Shown here piece by piece: positions 40,446-48,274 of a DNA stretch of 64,000 nucleotides. Made by a program: the position numbers and the translations under genes. The DNA lies in the NCBI RefSeq assembly GCF_029203305.1, contig NC_089467.1, forward strand, positions 1 to 64,000, given 5' to 3'. The stretch comes from Yamadazyma tenuis (Eukaryota > Ascomycota > Pichiomycetes > Serinales > Debaryomycetaceae). The number at the start of each line of letters is the position of its first letter. The stretch's first letter is position 1. The notes under the pieces are model-generated. The model was not told the origin of the DNA, ran no database searches, and saw only the letters and a program-made list of their open reading frames with translations.

Positions 40446-42926
40446 TTATAATACAGCGTTATCCAAGATTTCGTTGGAAATATGACACTGATGTTTCAAA
40501 CTTGATAATATGGAATCAATTTTTTTGTCATCATAAGATTTTATTAATTCGTATTCAAGCTTGAAGTGCACCGTATCCTCTTCTACCAAGCTGGTTAAAG
40601 GCACTTTGAAGTGAACTATTGCCTTGAACTCGTTTTTCTTGGAGAATCTGACGCTAAATCCGAAGTCATTTGAATTGTCTTTCTCAATTACTTTGATGGG
40701 AAACTTTATGGAGATTTTGAAGATCTCCTTGTCGAGTTTGTGGAATCTGTCGATGATGATTTTGATTTTATGAAACTTTTCCATAGTCAGACCATTGATA
40801 GAGTCTATCGATCTGTATATGTAATCATAGATCCACAGATTGTACAATGTTGGTACTGTGGTTTCAACCTTTATACCGCCACCCAAGGAGAGCTTGAATT
40901 CTTTGTATGAAAAAATCATCTTCCCTTCCTCTTTGCACTTATACTCAATACCAGACATTGCCTGAAACAACTTGAAATTGAAGTTCAATAGCCTTATATC
41001 ATGCTCAGAGAATTTTCTACTTTGATCAATCAAAGCCTGGTGTTTCTTAATCTCTTCTGTCAATGTCTTAACAGTGTTGTCATACCCATTGTTCTTTTCA
41101 ATTAATGCTAACAATTCACTGGATTTAACCATCATTTCGGCTTGGATTTTGAGAATATCATCCTTTGACTCGGATAACTGAGTTTTAAGTCTATCAAACT
41201 CTCCTGAGTCACTCTTGAAACTTTCTTTTGCTTTGTGGATGACGGACAACTTGGTTTTTAAGTCTTTGAGAATTTCGACCTTGCTATCAAACTCTTCAGC
41301 AATGAGCCTCAAGTTGTTCTCAAGCTTTTCCTTATCGGAAAGTAGCACTTCATGTTTTGTTTGTAACTTGATTAAAAGGTTCTCCACGAGTTGGATTCTC
41401 CATTTGTACCACGTATTTTTTGCCTCGAACTTGGCATATTCTTGGATTAAAGATAAATCTGCTTTCAAAGATTCTTGTTCACTTAGGCTGGAAGAATAAA
41501 ATTCCTTGAACAAATCGGGGTTATTTTCCAGGATTGTGCTATTTAACTCTTCGTATAAAGTTCTTCCTTCAACTAAGTTCTTCGATAAATCCTTGTTGCT
41601 AAACTCATACAACGAGTACACAAGTAGCTTATTGTTCGCTTTCATGTAATCCTCGAGGGCGTATTCCTCTTCTGTCAAGCTGTTAGTCAACAAATCGTTA
41701 GAAACGTCGTCAGACTCTATATCATCAAAGAACCTGATTCCAAGATCGTTTAAAAACTGGGATAACGACACATTTTTGTAGTTTCTGAGATTATCTACAA
41801 TCCGTGGTACTTCAGAAGAAGCAATATCAACAGGAACACTTTCTGAGACCTTACGCACCTTGATAACCGGTTCTTGGTCCCATTCACTGAGTCTCTTGTT
41901 ATTCAAGTCTGAAGGAATTGGAATTTGCACATCGGGAAACTGTGGAGAAAGTTCATCAGTAAGCGAAGACCTGGGGTTTGCCAGATGAATTGAAGATACG
42001 GGCTGAGTCATCTCCATATCCTCAGTGGGTTCTTGTTGGGTGATCTTGGAGATAGCTTGAGTGACATCCATTTTGTCATTTGGCTCTTGTTGGGTGATTT
42101 TCGAGATAGCTTGAGTGACATCCATTTCGTCATTTGGCTCTTGCTGGGTGATTTTCGAGATAGCTTGGGTCACCTCCATTTCTTCTTCTGGTATATCATC
42201 TACTGCCACAGAGTTAACTTCCTTGGTGATTTTGGACACCGACTGAGTGACCTCCATCTCAGGTTCGTCCACGCGTGAATTTACACTTTCCACTTCATCT
42301 TGTTCATTTATGGTCGATAAGTCACCCACATTGGCTATGTGAGATATTGGCTGGGTAAACTCCATCGTGGGCTCATCATAGACCCCCGAAGCACTATCCT
42401 GAGACCCCAGAGATGTGGCTCTGATCACAGGCATGGATTGGGTGAATTCCATGGTCTCTTCCATACTATCGTGTATTTCGTCTGCAGCAGGTACATTGAG
42501 CCTGGCCAAAGATTGGGTAAACTCCATAGTGTCTTCTCGAATATTCCTAATGGTTTCAGTCAACTCCATCTCCACCTCGTCCTCTAAGTCGGAACTGTCT
42601 TGTATTGGTTGTGGAACTTGGGAAGGAGGACGAGAGTCAGATGAAACAGACGCAGAGCTGGAAACAGAGCTGATGCTCAGCTCGTGTTCTTCCACGGTTC
42701 CTATAGTCCGACGGCGGTTCTGGGGTTGAGGAATAAAGTCTATCTTGTGTAAAGTGACCTCTGGTGCAAAAGAAACACGCCTTCTGAACCGGGTGGCGGT
42801 ATCCCCATCGTCGATAGAAGCAATACTGGGGTCTGTAAACTCAGCTTCTAGTTGTAAATCTGGGTGCGGGTGTTTCAATATGCTTGTCAAGCCGTCTGGG
42901 TCGACGTTCTCCTTATTACCAATCAT
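40446..42926 (-). CDS. SPC105: Kinetochore scaffold Knl1/Spc105
   Basis: Outer-kinetochore protein of 826 aa (yeast Spc105 917). The N-terminus carries both PP1-docking motifs, SILK at residues 15-18 and RVSF at 50-53, and a KEN box at 5-7. Nine MELT-type repeats ([M]-[ED]-[LFVM]-T-[QE]) follow at about residues 115-335. When phosphorylated by Mps1 these recruit Bub3-Bub1 for the spindle checkpoint. The C-terminal half is coiled coil (about 480-640) followed by the RWD-type Mis12-binding region (SYKEFKLSLGGGIKVETTVPTLYNLWIYDYI in segments). Three adjacent MELT units are nearly identical at DNA level, indicating recent expansion. The first ATG is used. Confidence 0.94.
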   Translation of the reverse strand: MIGNKENVDPDGLTSILKHPHPDLQLEAEFTDPSIASIDDGDTATRFRRRVSFAPEVTLHKIDFIPQPQNRRRTIGTVEEHELSISSVSSSASVSSDSRPPSQVPQPIQDSSDLEDEVEMELTETIRNIREDTMEFTQSLARLNVPAADEIHDSMEETMEFTQSMPVIRATSLGSQDSASGVYDEPTMEFTQPISHIANVGDLSTINEQDEVESVNSRVDEPEMEVTQSVSKITKEVNSVAVDDIPEEEMEVTQAISKITQQEPNDEMDVTQAISKITQQEPNDKMDVTQAISKITQQEPTEDMEMTQPVSSIHLANPRSSLTDELSPQFPDVQIPIPSDLNNKRLSEWDQEPVIKVRKVSESVPVDIASSEVPRIVDNLRNYKNVSLSQFLNDLGIRFFDDIESDDVSNDLLTNSLTEEEYALEDYMKANNKLLVYSLYEFSNKDLSKNLVEGRTLYEELNSTILENNPDLFKEFYSSSLSEQESLKADLSLIQEYAKFEAKNTWYKWRIQLVENLLIKLQTKHEVLLSDKEKLENNLRLIAEEFDSKVEILKDLKTKLSVIHKAKESFKSDSGEFDRLKTQLSESKDDILKIQAEMMVKSSELLALIEKNNGYDNTVKTLTEEIKKHQALIDQSRKFSEHDIRLLNFNFKLFQAMSGIEYKCKEEGKMIFSYKEFKLSLGGGIKVETTVPTLYNLWIYDYIYRSIDSINGLTMEKFHKIKIIIDRFHKLDKEIFKISIKFPIKVIEKDNSNDFGFSVRFSKKNEFKAIVHFKVPLTSLVEEDTVHFKLEYELIKSYDDKKIDSILSSLKHQCHISNEILDNAVL
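42015..42176 (-). repeat. Three 54-bp repeats encoding MELT units in SPC105
   Basis: The string gagatagctt recurs at 42049, 42103 and 42157, a 54-bp period equal to 18 codons. Each unit encodes an M-[ED]-V-T-Q-A-I-S-K-I-T-Q-Q-E-P repeat, and the copies differ by only a few bases. The other MELT repeats in the gene are spaced and worded differently. Confidence 0.88.
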
Positions 42927-43032
42927 ATACCTGGTTGTTTATGTGGATCGATCTATGTTTTGAGTTTTTCGCACTTGGGTCCTAGGCCGCGTTGCTGGTG
43001 GCTTTGTGTCACCAAAACCGGAACTCGCGCTT

Positions 43033-43038
43033 CCTCGG
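43033..43038. promoter_or_regulatory. CCTCGG site upstream of PEX11
   Basis: CCTCGG, the core bound by fungal FarA/Ctf1-type fatty-acid regulators, lies 160 bp before the PEX11 start. PEX11 is a classic fatty-acid-induced peroxisomal gene. One 6-mer could occur by chance. Confidence 0.3.
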
Positions 43039-43197
43039 ACCAAGGTTCCTTTTACCCCAAAGTTTCCTGTAGCACTCACAAGCAAACGACGTTTAAAAAG
43101 GAGCTGGTTTCCCATCATCGAAATTCACGTTCAGCTGTTTTTAAACCTTTAACATTAATTGGTTTTGATTGGACTACTCAATAGATCCTCATAGAAA

Positions 43198-43890
43198 ATG
43201 GTTGCTGACGCCCTTATATATCACCCTACCTATGCCAAGTTGTTGCGGTTCTTGGACACCACCCCAAAAAGAGAAAAGTCCTTTAGATTGGTGGCATATT
43301 TATCTAGATTCTTATCCTACTACTTGTACAGAACCGGATACTCCAAACAGGTGGTTGACACATTCAAGACCTTGAAGGCCCAAGTCACGTTTCTTAGAAA
43401 GGGAATGCGGTTCTTGAAACCATTGCACCATTTCGAAGCTGCGTCCAAGGCTTTTGACAATAAGTTGATGGACCCGGTTTTGCAACAGACTACCGTCATC
43501 AGAAATTTGGGCTACGCCGGTTATTTGACAATCGACGGGTTCATCTTCGTGAAGATGTTGGGATTGGTGGATAGCAAGAGATGGTCGAAGGCCAGTACCT
43601 GGGCTTCACGGTTCTGGTTGTTGGGACTTGTGGCGGGAGTGATAAATTCCTTGAGATCGTACCAGATTAACACCATCAAATTGAAAGCCAGCGACAGTGA
43701 CGAGAAGATTGATGTCAAAGATGTCAAGTCCAAATTGTTCAAAGCCAAGAGAAAGTTGATCTGGGATTTGTTGGATACGTTTATTGCTTTAAACTCGTTG
43801 GACTACTTGCACTTCACCGAAGGTGACGTGGGTTTGGCCGGTACCATAACGTCTGTCATGGGCTTGAGAGACTTATGGGCTGCCACCTGA
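43198..43890 (+). CDS. PEX11: Peroxisomal membrane protein Pex11
   Basis: Peroxisome-proliferation factor of 230 aa (yeast Pex11 236). It starts MVADALIYHPTYAKLLRFLDTT in the family pattern, followed by a basic amphipathic region (REKSFRLVAYLSRFLSYYLYRTGYS) that remodels peroxisomal membrane. It continues with TLKAQVTFLRKGMRFLKPL, a membrane-associated region RFWLLGLVAGVINSLRSY and the C-terminal LIWDLLDTFIALNSLDYLHF. Codon use is biased toward TTG and AAG, indicating high inducible expression. The start ATG has a good context and is the first in the frame. Confidence 0.95.
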   Translation: MVADALIYHPTYAKLLRFLDTTPKREKSFRLVAYLSRFLSYYLYRTGYSKQVVDTFKTLKAQVTFLRKGMRFLKPLHHFEAASKAFDNKLMDPVLQQTTVIRNLGYAGYLTIDGFIFVKMLGLVDSKRWSKASTWASRFWLLGLVAGVINSLRSYQINTIKLKASDSDEKIDVKDVKSKLFKAKRKLIWDLLDTFIALNSLDYLHFTEGDVGLAGTITSVMGLRDLWAAT

Positions 43891-43925
43891 TTGGTTTCAT
43901 AGTTGAGTTGATATATGTATATTTC

Positions 43926-44222
43926 TTATTTATTCAAATCAGTAGATTGTGTAGCCTCTTTGTTGTGGGAGAATCCTTTATAATATCCGTTCCAAAACCA
44001 CTCCATTGCCAACTCTTTGAGTTCTTGGTGAAGTTGATCGCTGTTATCTTGAGACTCGATAAGTGCTTGTAGTTTATTCTCTAGGCCTGGAGAGTCTTTG
44101 TGAACCACAAACGACTGTTCCAAAGATGTTTCGGAGCCAACGTTGCTGTCATCCAGGGACCCGCCCTCATACAACCGCCTTCCTCGTGCCCAGTTGGTAC
44201 TTATATTCCCGTCTATGGTCAT
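43926..44222 (-). CDS. Small protein with SMN-like YG-box motif (tentative)
   Basis: 98-aa ORF, convergent with PEX11. Most of it is hydrophilic. The C-terminal part has ELKELAMEWFWNGYYKGF (residues about 67-84), which follows the YG-box pattern of SMN proteins (L-x-M-x-W-[YF]-x-x-G-Y-Y-x-G). This is the oligomerisation helix of S. pombe Smn1 and human SMN in snRNP assembly. No clear Gemin2-binding helix and no Tudor domain is seen; fission-yeast Smn1 also lacks a Tudor domain. S. cerevisiae lacks SMN, so an SMN remnant here would be noteworthy. Codon use looks coding. An upstream stop in frame is 48 bases before the ATG. I rate the gene likely and the SMN assignment as a hypothesis. Confidence 0.45.
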   Translation of the reverse strand: MTIDGNISTNWARGRRLYEGGSLDDSNVGSETSLEQSFVVHKDSPGLENKLQALIESQDNSDQLHQELKELAMEWFWNGYYKGFSHNKEATQSTDLNK

Positions 44223-44559
44223 TGCATAATTTGCAATTTTTAGGCCTGTTGTTTGAGTGAAGGACAGGACCTAGATAATATAGTCGCTCGGGGTCGTGCG
44301 GCGTCCCGTACCCTTCGGCCGAAAACTCTCGCAGTGAGCGCTGGACTACCCTGGGCGTTGCTCTACAGTATTTCAGTTGATATACATATCTGGGGAGAGG
44401 ATGCACATATGTCGTCATGTGTAAACTGTCCTTAATAATTGATAGTATTATATGAGAAGAATGTCGCAAACTACCACCTCCATATCTCTGTTGCATTTCC
44501 CTTCTCTTGGTGCCTCCGAATTCTCACAGAAAAAATCTCATCGCATCATCTCTACCCTC

Positions 44560-46764
44560 ATGTCTCGTCATACAAGGATTCATATAGGGAACATCTCACC
44601 CAAGCTTGCAGAGTCTCCCGATAATCTTACCAAGAGACTCTCCAAGTTCGGTGACGTTGTTTCGCCGTTGGAATTGCATTCCAAACCGTTGAATGATCAT
44701 TACTATGGGTTCATCACTCTAGACATAGCTCCCAAAAACTTGCACACACTTTTGACATCTCTCAATAACGTATTGTTCATGGGGATGAAGTTGAACGTCA
44801 ACACTGCCAAACCCAGTTTCCAAGACCAATGGAAGAAAGACAGTGAGAGACAGGTTCCGTTTGCATCAAAGGATAAGGTACAAGCACAAAGACAAACCAG
44901 GATATCAGAGTATACTTGTAATTACCACAAAAATCCCGTCACCAACACCTTGACCACAATGTGTCCCAGCACAGGCTACTCTGTATCTGCACACGTATTT
45001 ATGGATAAGGCTGCCAATACCAAAAACTCCTCACCTTCACTCACTTTGGTAGGATCCAAGTCGTATGGATCTTTGACCCGACCTACCAAGTTTTACGAAC
45101 AACGGCACGCCATGATCGCGGGGGGAGGCGAGGTGATCAGAGGAAGAATACGGAAAACTCCCCGGACGAAAGAGAAGGCTAAGGCCCAATCGTTGAGGAT
45201 CTTGATTAACGGGAACTTGAAGCTGATTAAGGCCTACAAGACCAAGTTATGGGGGTACGAAAAACACAAAACCGCAAGTGACTTGACGTGGTACTATGAC
45301 AACGGAGTATGGAAGGGTGGAGACGACCATGTTATTGAGCGTGTGGACTTTAAGTGTGGAATAAATGGAGCTCAGGCTATGGACTATGGAAAGCAGTTAG
45401 ACATGGCACCAGAACCATCCGATGGGTCTCAGACAGCCAGTGAAAATCAGGAGAAGCAGAAGGCTTTGTCGGTATTGGCCAGCATGTTTGTTCACCATGA
45501 TTTTGATAAACCGACCGAGTTGGAAGATGATGAAGAGGAAGTGGTGGTGGACAGTAAAGGAAGGAAGAAAGCTGTGAGATTCGACTATGAAACAGAAGGG
45601 ACTGTCTTGAATGTGGAGCATTCAGACTCAGATAAAGAAGACACGTTGTATGTGGCGGATATAATTGAAGAGTTCAAGAGCCAAGCGCAAATACCGCTGC
45701 CAGAGGTTTATTATGATGAAAGTGACGAGGGAAATGAGTTGGACTTTGATACGTTGGGACGGCAGTATAGTACTGAGAATATGGCTCACCAGTATTTGGA
45801 GTCTCACAAGGAGAAGGAAGATGTTGAGCAAGATGAGCAAGATGAGCAAGATGGGCAAGATGAGCAAGATGAGCAAGATGAGCAAGATGAGCAAGATGAG
45901 CAAGATGAGCAAGATGAGCAAGATGAGCAAGATGAGCAAGATGAGCAAGATGAGCAAGATGAGCAAGATGGGCAAGATGAGCAAGATGAGCAAGATGAGC
46001 AAGATGAGCAAGATGAGCAAGATGAGCAAGATGAGCAAGATGAGCAAGATGAGCAAGATGAGCAAGATGAGCAAGATGAGCAAGATGAGCAAGATGAGCA
46101 AGATGAAGGTGAAGAAGAAGTTGACGACGAAGAAGAAATTGAAGATGAACAAGTTGACCAAGTTGAAGAAGAAGAAGAAGAAGAAGAAGAAGAAGAAGAA
46201 GAAGATAAAGAGATTGAAGACGAAGATAAAGATGACGATGAAGCTCACAAGGATGACTCTTCAGAGGAAGAGTTCATACCAACATTCGGGTCTGCTCCCC
46301 CCAAGAGCAATACAGAAGCGTTGAGAAGCTTGCTCAACCCTCAAGAATCATCTGGTTTCAGCCTTGGCCTCGCCCAAGACGACATCGATACCTCCAAACA
46401 AGTTGATGTAGCCGAGCAGCAGCAAGTATTGAAGCTGATCAAGTCGAAACAAAAAGAACACCATCAACAACAAGACGAGGTGAGTGAACCAACCAGTTCA
46501 AGATTTGGACTCTTCTGGATGCACACAGAATCGCCCTTCTTACAAACCCAAACTCAGCTCAGCAAATTGGGGTACGTTTCTGAAAAGGTCAAATTGCCTG
46601 GCGAAGACGACGAACAAATTGGCAGCACTAACCCTGAGGAAGAAACTCCCTATGAAAAATGGTTTTGGAATACGAGAGGAGAAGTATCGAGAGAGTGCAA
46701 GAGAAGAAAGAGAGACGTCTTGAGAGTGTTGAAGAAGAAGTCGGGTAAGAATTTTGTAGTTTAG
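44560..46764 (+). CDS. NOP8: Nop8-like ribosome biogenesis protein with RRM and DEQ repeat
   Basis: Nucleolar pre-60S factor. From ATG 44560 the protein is 734 aa (yeast Nop8 is 484). An RRM occupies about residues 4-85 (RIHIGNISPKL, YYGFITLD, LNVNTAKPSFQDQWKKDSE), and the conserved C-terminus includes HTESPFLQTQTQLSKL and KWFWNTRGEVSRECKRRKRD, the Nop8 tail that in yeast contacts Nip7 and other factors. Between them lie an acidic region and a 31-copy EQD repeat (about 423-515) followed by Glu tracts, which explains the excess length. In-frame ATGs at 44452 and 44461 would add about 36 residues. I favour 44560 because it abuts the RRM as in other Nop8 proteins. Antisense long ORFs here are by-products of the repeat. 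Confidence 0.8.
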   Translation: MSRHTRIHIGNISPKLAESPDNLTKRLSKFGDVVSPLELHSKPLNDHYYGFITLDIAPKNLHTLLTSLNNVLFMGMKLNVNTAKPSFQDQWKKDSERQVPFASKDKVQAQRQTRISEYTCNYHKNPVTNTLTTMCPSTGYSVSAHVFMDKAANTKNSSPSLTLVGSKSYGSLTRPTKFYEQRHAMIAGGGEVIRGRIRKTPRTKEKAKAQSLRILINGNLKLIKAYKTKLWGYEKHKTASDLTWYYDNGVWKGGDDHVIERVDFKCGINGAQAMDYGKQLDMAPEPSDGSQTASENQEKQKALSVLASMFVHHDFDKPTELEDDEEEVVVDSKGRKKAVRFDYETEGTVLNVEHSDSDKEDTLYVADIIEEFKSQAQIPLPEVYYDESDEGNELDFDTLGRQYSTENMAHQYLESHKEKEDVEQDEQDEQDGQDEQDEQDEQDEQDEQDEQDEQDEQDEQDEQDEQDEQDGQDEQDEQDEQDEQDEQDEQDEQDEQDEQDEQDEQDEQDEQDEQDEGEEEVDDEEEIEDEQVDQVEEEEEEEEEEEEEDKEIEDEDKDDDEAHKDDSSEEEFIPTFGSAPPKSNTEALRSLLNPQESSGFSLGLAQDDIDTSKQVDVAEQQQVLKLIKSKQKEHHQQQDEVSEPTSSRFGLFWMHTESPFLQTQTQLSKLGYVSEKVKLPGEDDEQIGSTNPEEETPYEKWFWNTRGEVSRECKRRKRDVLRVLKKKSGKNFVV
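45826..46104 (+). repeat. 31-copy 9-bp coding minisatellite (gagcaagat) in NOP8
   Basis: Exactly 279 bp of tandem GAG-CAA-GAT, encoding (EQD)31. Only two units are altered, both GAG to GGG (near 45853 and 45970), 117 bp or 13 units apart. Near-perfect homogeneity implies recent slippage or unequal exchange and likely copy-number variation between strains. Confidence 0.95.
46162..46205 (+). repeat. (GAA)n tract in NOP8
   Basis: A run of 12-14 near-consecutive GAA codons encodes poly-Glu and follows the EQD minisatellite. Confidence 0.85.
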
Positions 46765-46838
46765 CATATAATAGAACTAGCATTTAGCATCCACAAACCA
46801 ACTGAAAACTCGCGGCTTTTTCCCTTCTTTTAATCGCC

Positions 46839-48203
46839 ATGCCTCCAACAGAAGGGAATAGACCTCAAGAACTTCCTGAATTCACCTTGAAAAATGTATT
46901 GACTGACATATATAATGCTATATATGGGCTTTTATTTGATCCTGACTACAAAAGATTAGTGGGTCCTATAATTGCAATAGTAACATCGATTGGTACAAAA
47001 GTGATTATAGCCAAAGTCCCTTATACAGAAATCGATTTCAACACTTATATGCAACAAATAGAAGTTGTAAATGATGGCGAATTGGACTACAGTTTAATCA
47101 AAGGTGATACAGGACCAGCTGTTTATCCAGCAGGATTCATCCAGGTGTACCAATTCATTTATTGGTTGACCAACAACGGAACAGACATTTTAACTGCACA
47201 GACTATATTTTCCTATTTGTTCACTCTTTCGGTAATCATGGCAATGTTCACGTATACTGGAGTAAGGCCGTGGGTATTGATTTTGCTGGTATGCAGCAAG
47301 AGGCTTGTTTCAATCTATGTTTTAAGATTATTCAATGATGGGTTTACTACTCTCGCCATGATTGGTGTTACCTTGGTTCTTCAACAAACAGCATATTGGT
47401 ATGCTACCTTGGGGCCCAATTTGACGTTTGCTGCTACATGTATTGCAGCAGATTTGTTCAGTATGGCTATTTCCGTCAAGATGAATGCTCTTTTGTACTT
47501 GCCTGGATTCATAGTGGTGATCTACTTTTTGAATGGTGAGAATTTGTTAAAGCTGTTGACAACCCTATTAATTATCCCCTTAGTTCAAGTAAGCATTGGC
47601 TGGAAGTTTTTGTTGCCTCTTTTCAATGACGAAATGGCCAAGTATTTGAGATGGACTTACATCAACCAGGCCTTTAAATTTGATAGAAAATTCTTGTATG
47701 AATGGACTGTTAACTGGAAGTTTGTCTCAGAGGAAACCTTTCTTTCGGATGAGTTCAGTAATGGTCTCCTCATCGGACACGCATCATTATTACTTGTTTT
47801 TTGTTTTACTAGGTACCTTTCTCCCAAGGTTACTGGAAAATCAGTTGCAGTGCTAATCGGAGACTTTTTCAAAGTATTCGCCAGCACCGTGTCAAAGGAC
47901 AATTTGCTTTTAAATCCAGACTCTGGTCCCAGACTCGTGATGCTTATCTTGAGTACAAGTAATGTAATTGGTGTCCTTTTTGCAAGATCATTACATTATC
48001 AATTTCTTTCCTGGTACTGTTGGCAATTACCATTCTTGATGTCGACTGCCAACCCCTACTTGACAATCCCATTCTGGTTTGCCCATGAATATTGTTGGAA
48101 TGTATTCCCAGCTACTGCCGAGAGCTCGATATTACTAAACGTTGTGTTGTCTCTTACTCTCATGGGAGTGTGGGCAAACACCAGTGCCTGGTTCAAACAT
48201 TAA
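46839..48203 (+). CDS. ALG3: Dol-P-Man:Man5GlcNAc2-PP-Dol alpha-1,3-mannosyltransferase Alg3
   Basis: ER-membrane mannosyltransferase that adds the first lumenal mannose in N-glycan precursor assembly, using dolichol-phosphate-mannose. The 454-aa protein (yeast Alg3 458) has about 10 membrane segments. The first lumenal loop contains the family block YTEIDFNTYMQQIEVVNDGELDY, read as YTEIDFNTYMQQ with the acidic pair expected in GT-C enzymes. It is followed by KGDTGPAVYPAGFIQVYQFIY and SKRLVSIYVLRLFNDGF. The C-terminal LHYQFLSWYCWQLPFL segment is also typical. The start is the first ATG after the NOP8 stop; the gene is tandem to NOP8 and convergent with the LisH regulator. Confidence 0.95.
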   Translation: MPPTEGNRPQELPEFTLKNVLTDIYNAIYGLLFDPDYKRLVGPIIAIVTSIGTKVIIAKVPYTEIDFNTYMQQIEVVNDGELDYSLIKGDTGPAVYPAGFIQVYQFIYWLTNNGTDILTAQTIFSYLFTLSVIMAMFTYTGVRPWVLILLVCSKRLVSIYVLRLFNDGFTTLAMIGVTLVLQQTAYWYATLGPNLTFAATCIAADLFSMAISVKMNALLYLPGFIVVIYFLNGENLLKLLTTLLIIPLVQVSIGWKFLLPLFNDEMAKYLRWTYINQAFKFDRKFLYEWTVNWKFVSEETFLSDEFSNGLLIGHASLLLVFCFTRYLSPKVTGKSVAVLIGDFFKVFASTVSKDNLLLNPDSGPRLVMLILSTSNVIGVLFARSLHYQFLSWYCWQLPFLMSTANPYLTIPFWFAHEYCWNVFPATAESSILLNVVLSLTLMGVWANTSAWFKH

Positions 48204-48274
48204 GAACTTTAGCTGATTATAATATTATAATACATAAAGGAAAGCTATTTGCTATACCTACTAATTTTAGCCCA

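Noticed and set aside
44167..44496. 109-codon minus-strand ORF with a CxxC-like segment
   Set aside because: It overlaps the NOP8 5' region and the small SMN-like ORF in another frame; only one weak Cys pair and no known fold.
45628..46248. Antisense 206-codon ORF rich in Leu and Ile
   Set aside because: It is the complement of the GAG-CAA-GAT and GAA repeats of NOP8; the apparent hydrophobic protein is an artefact of the repeat.
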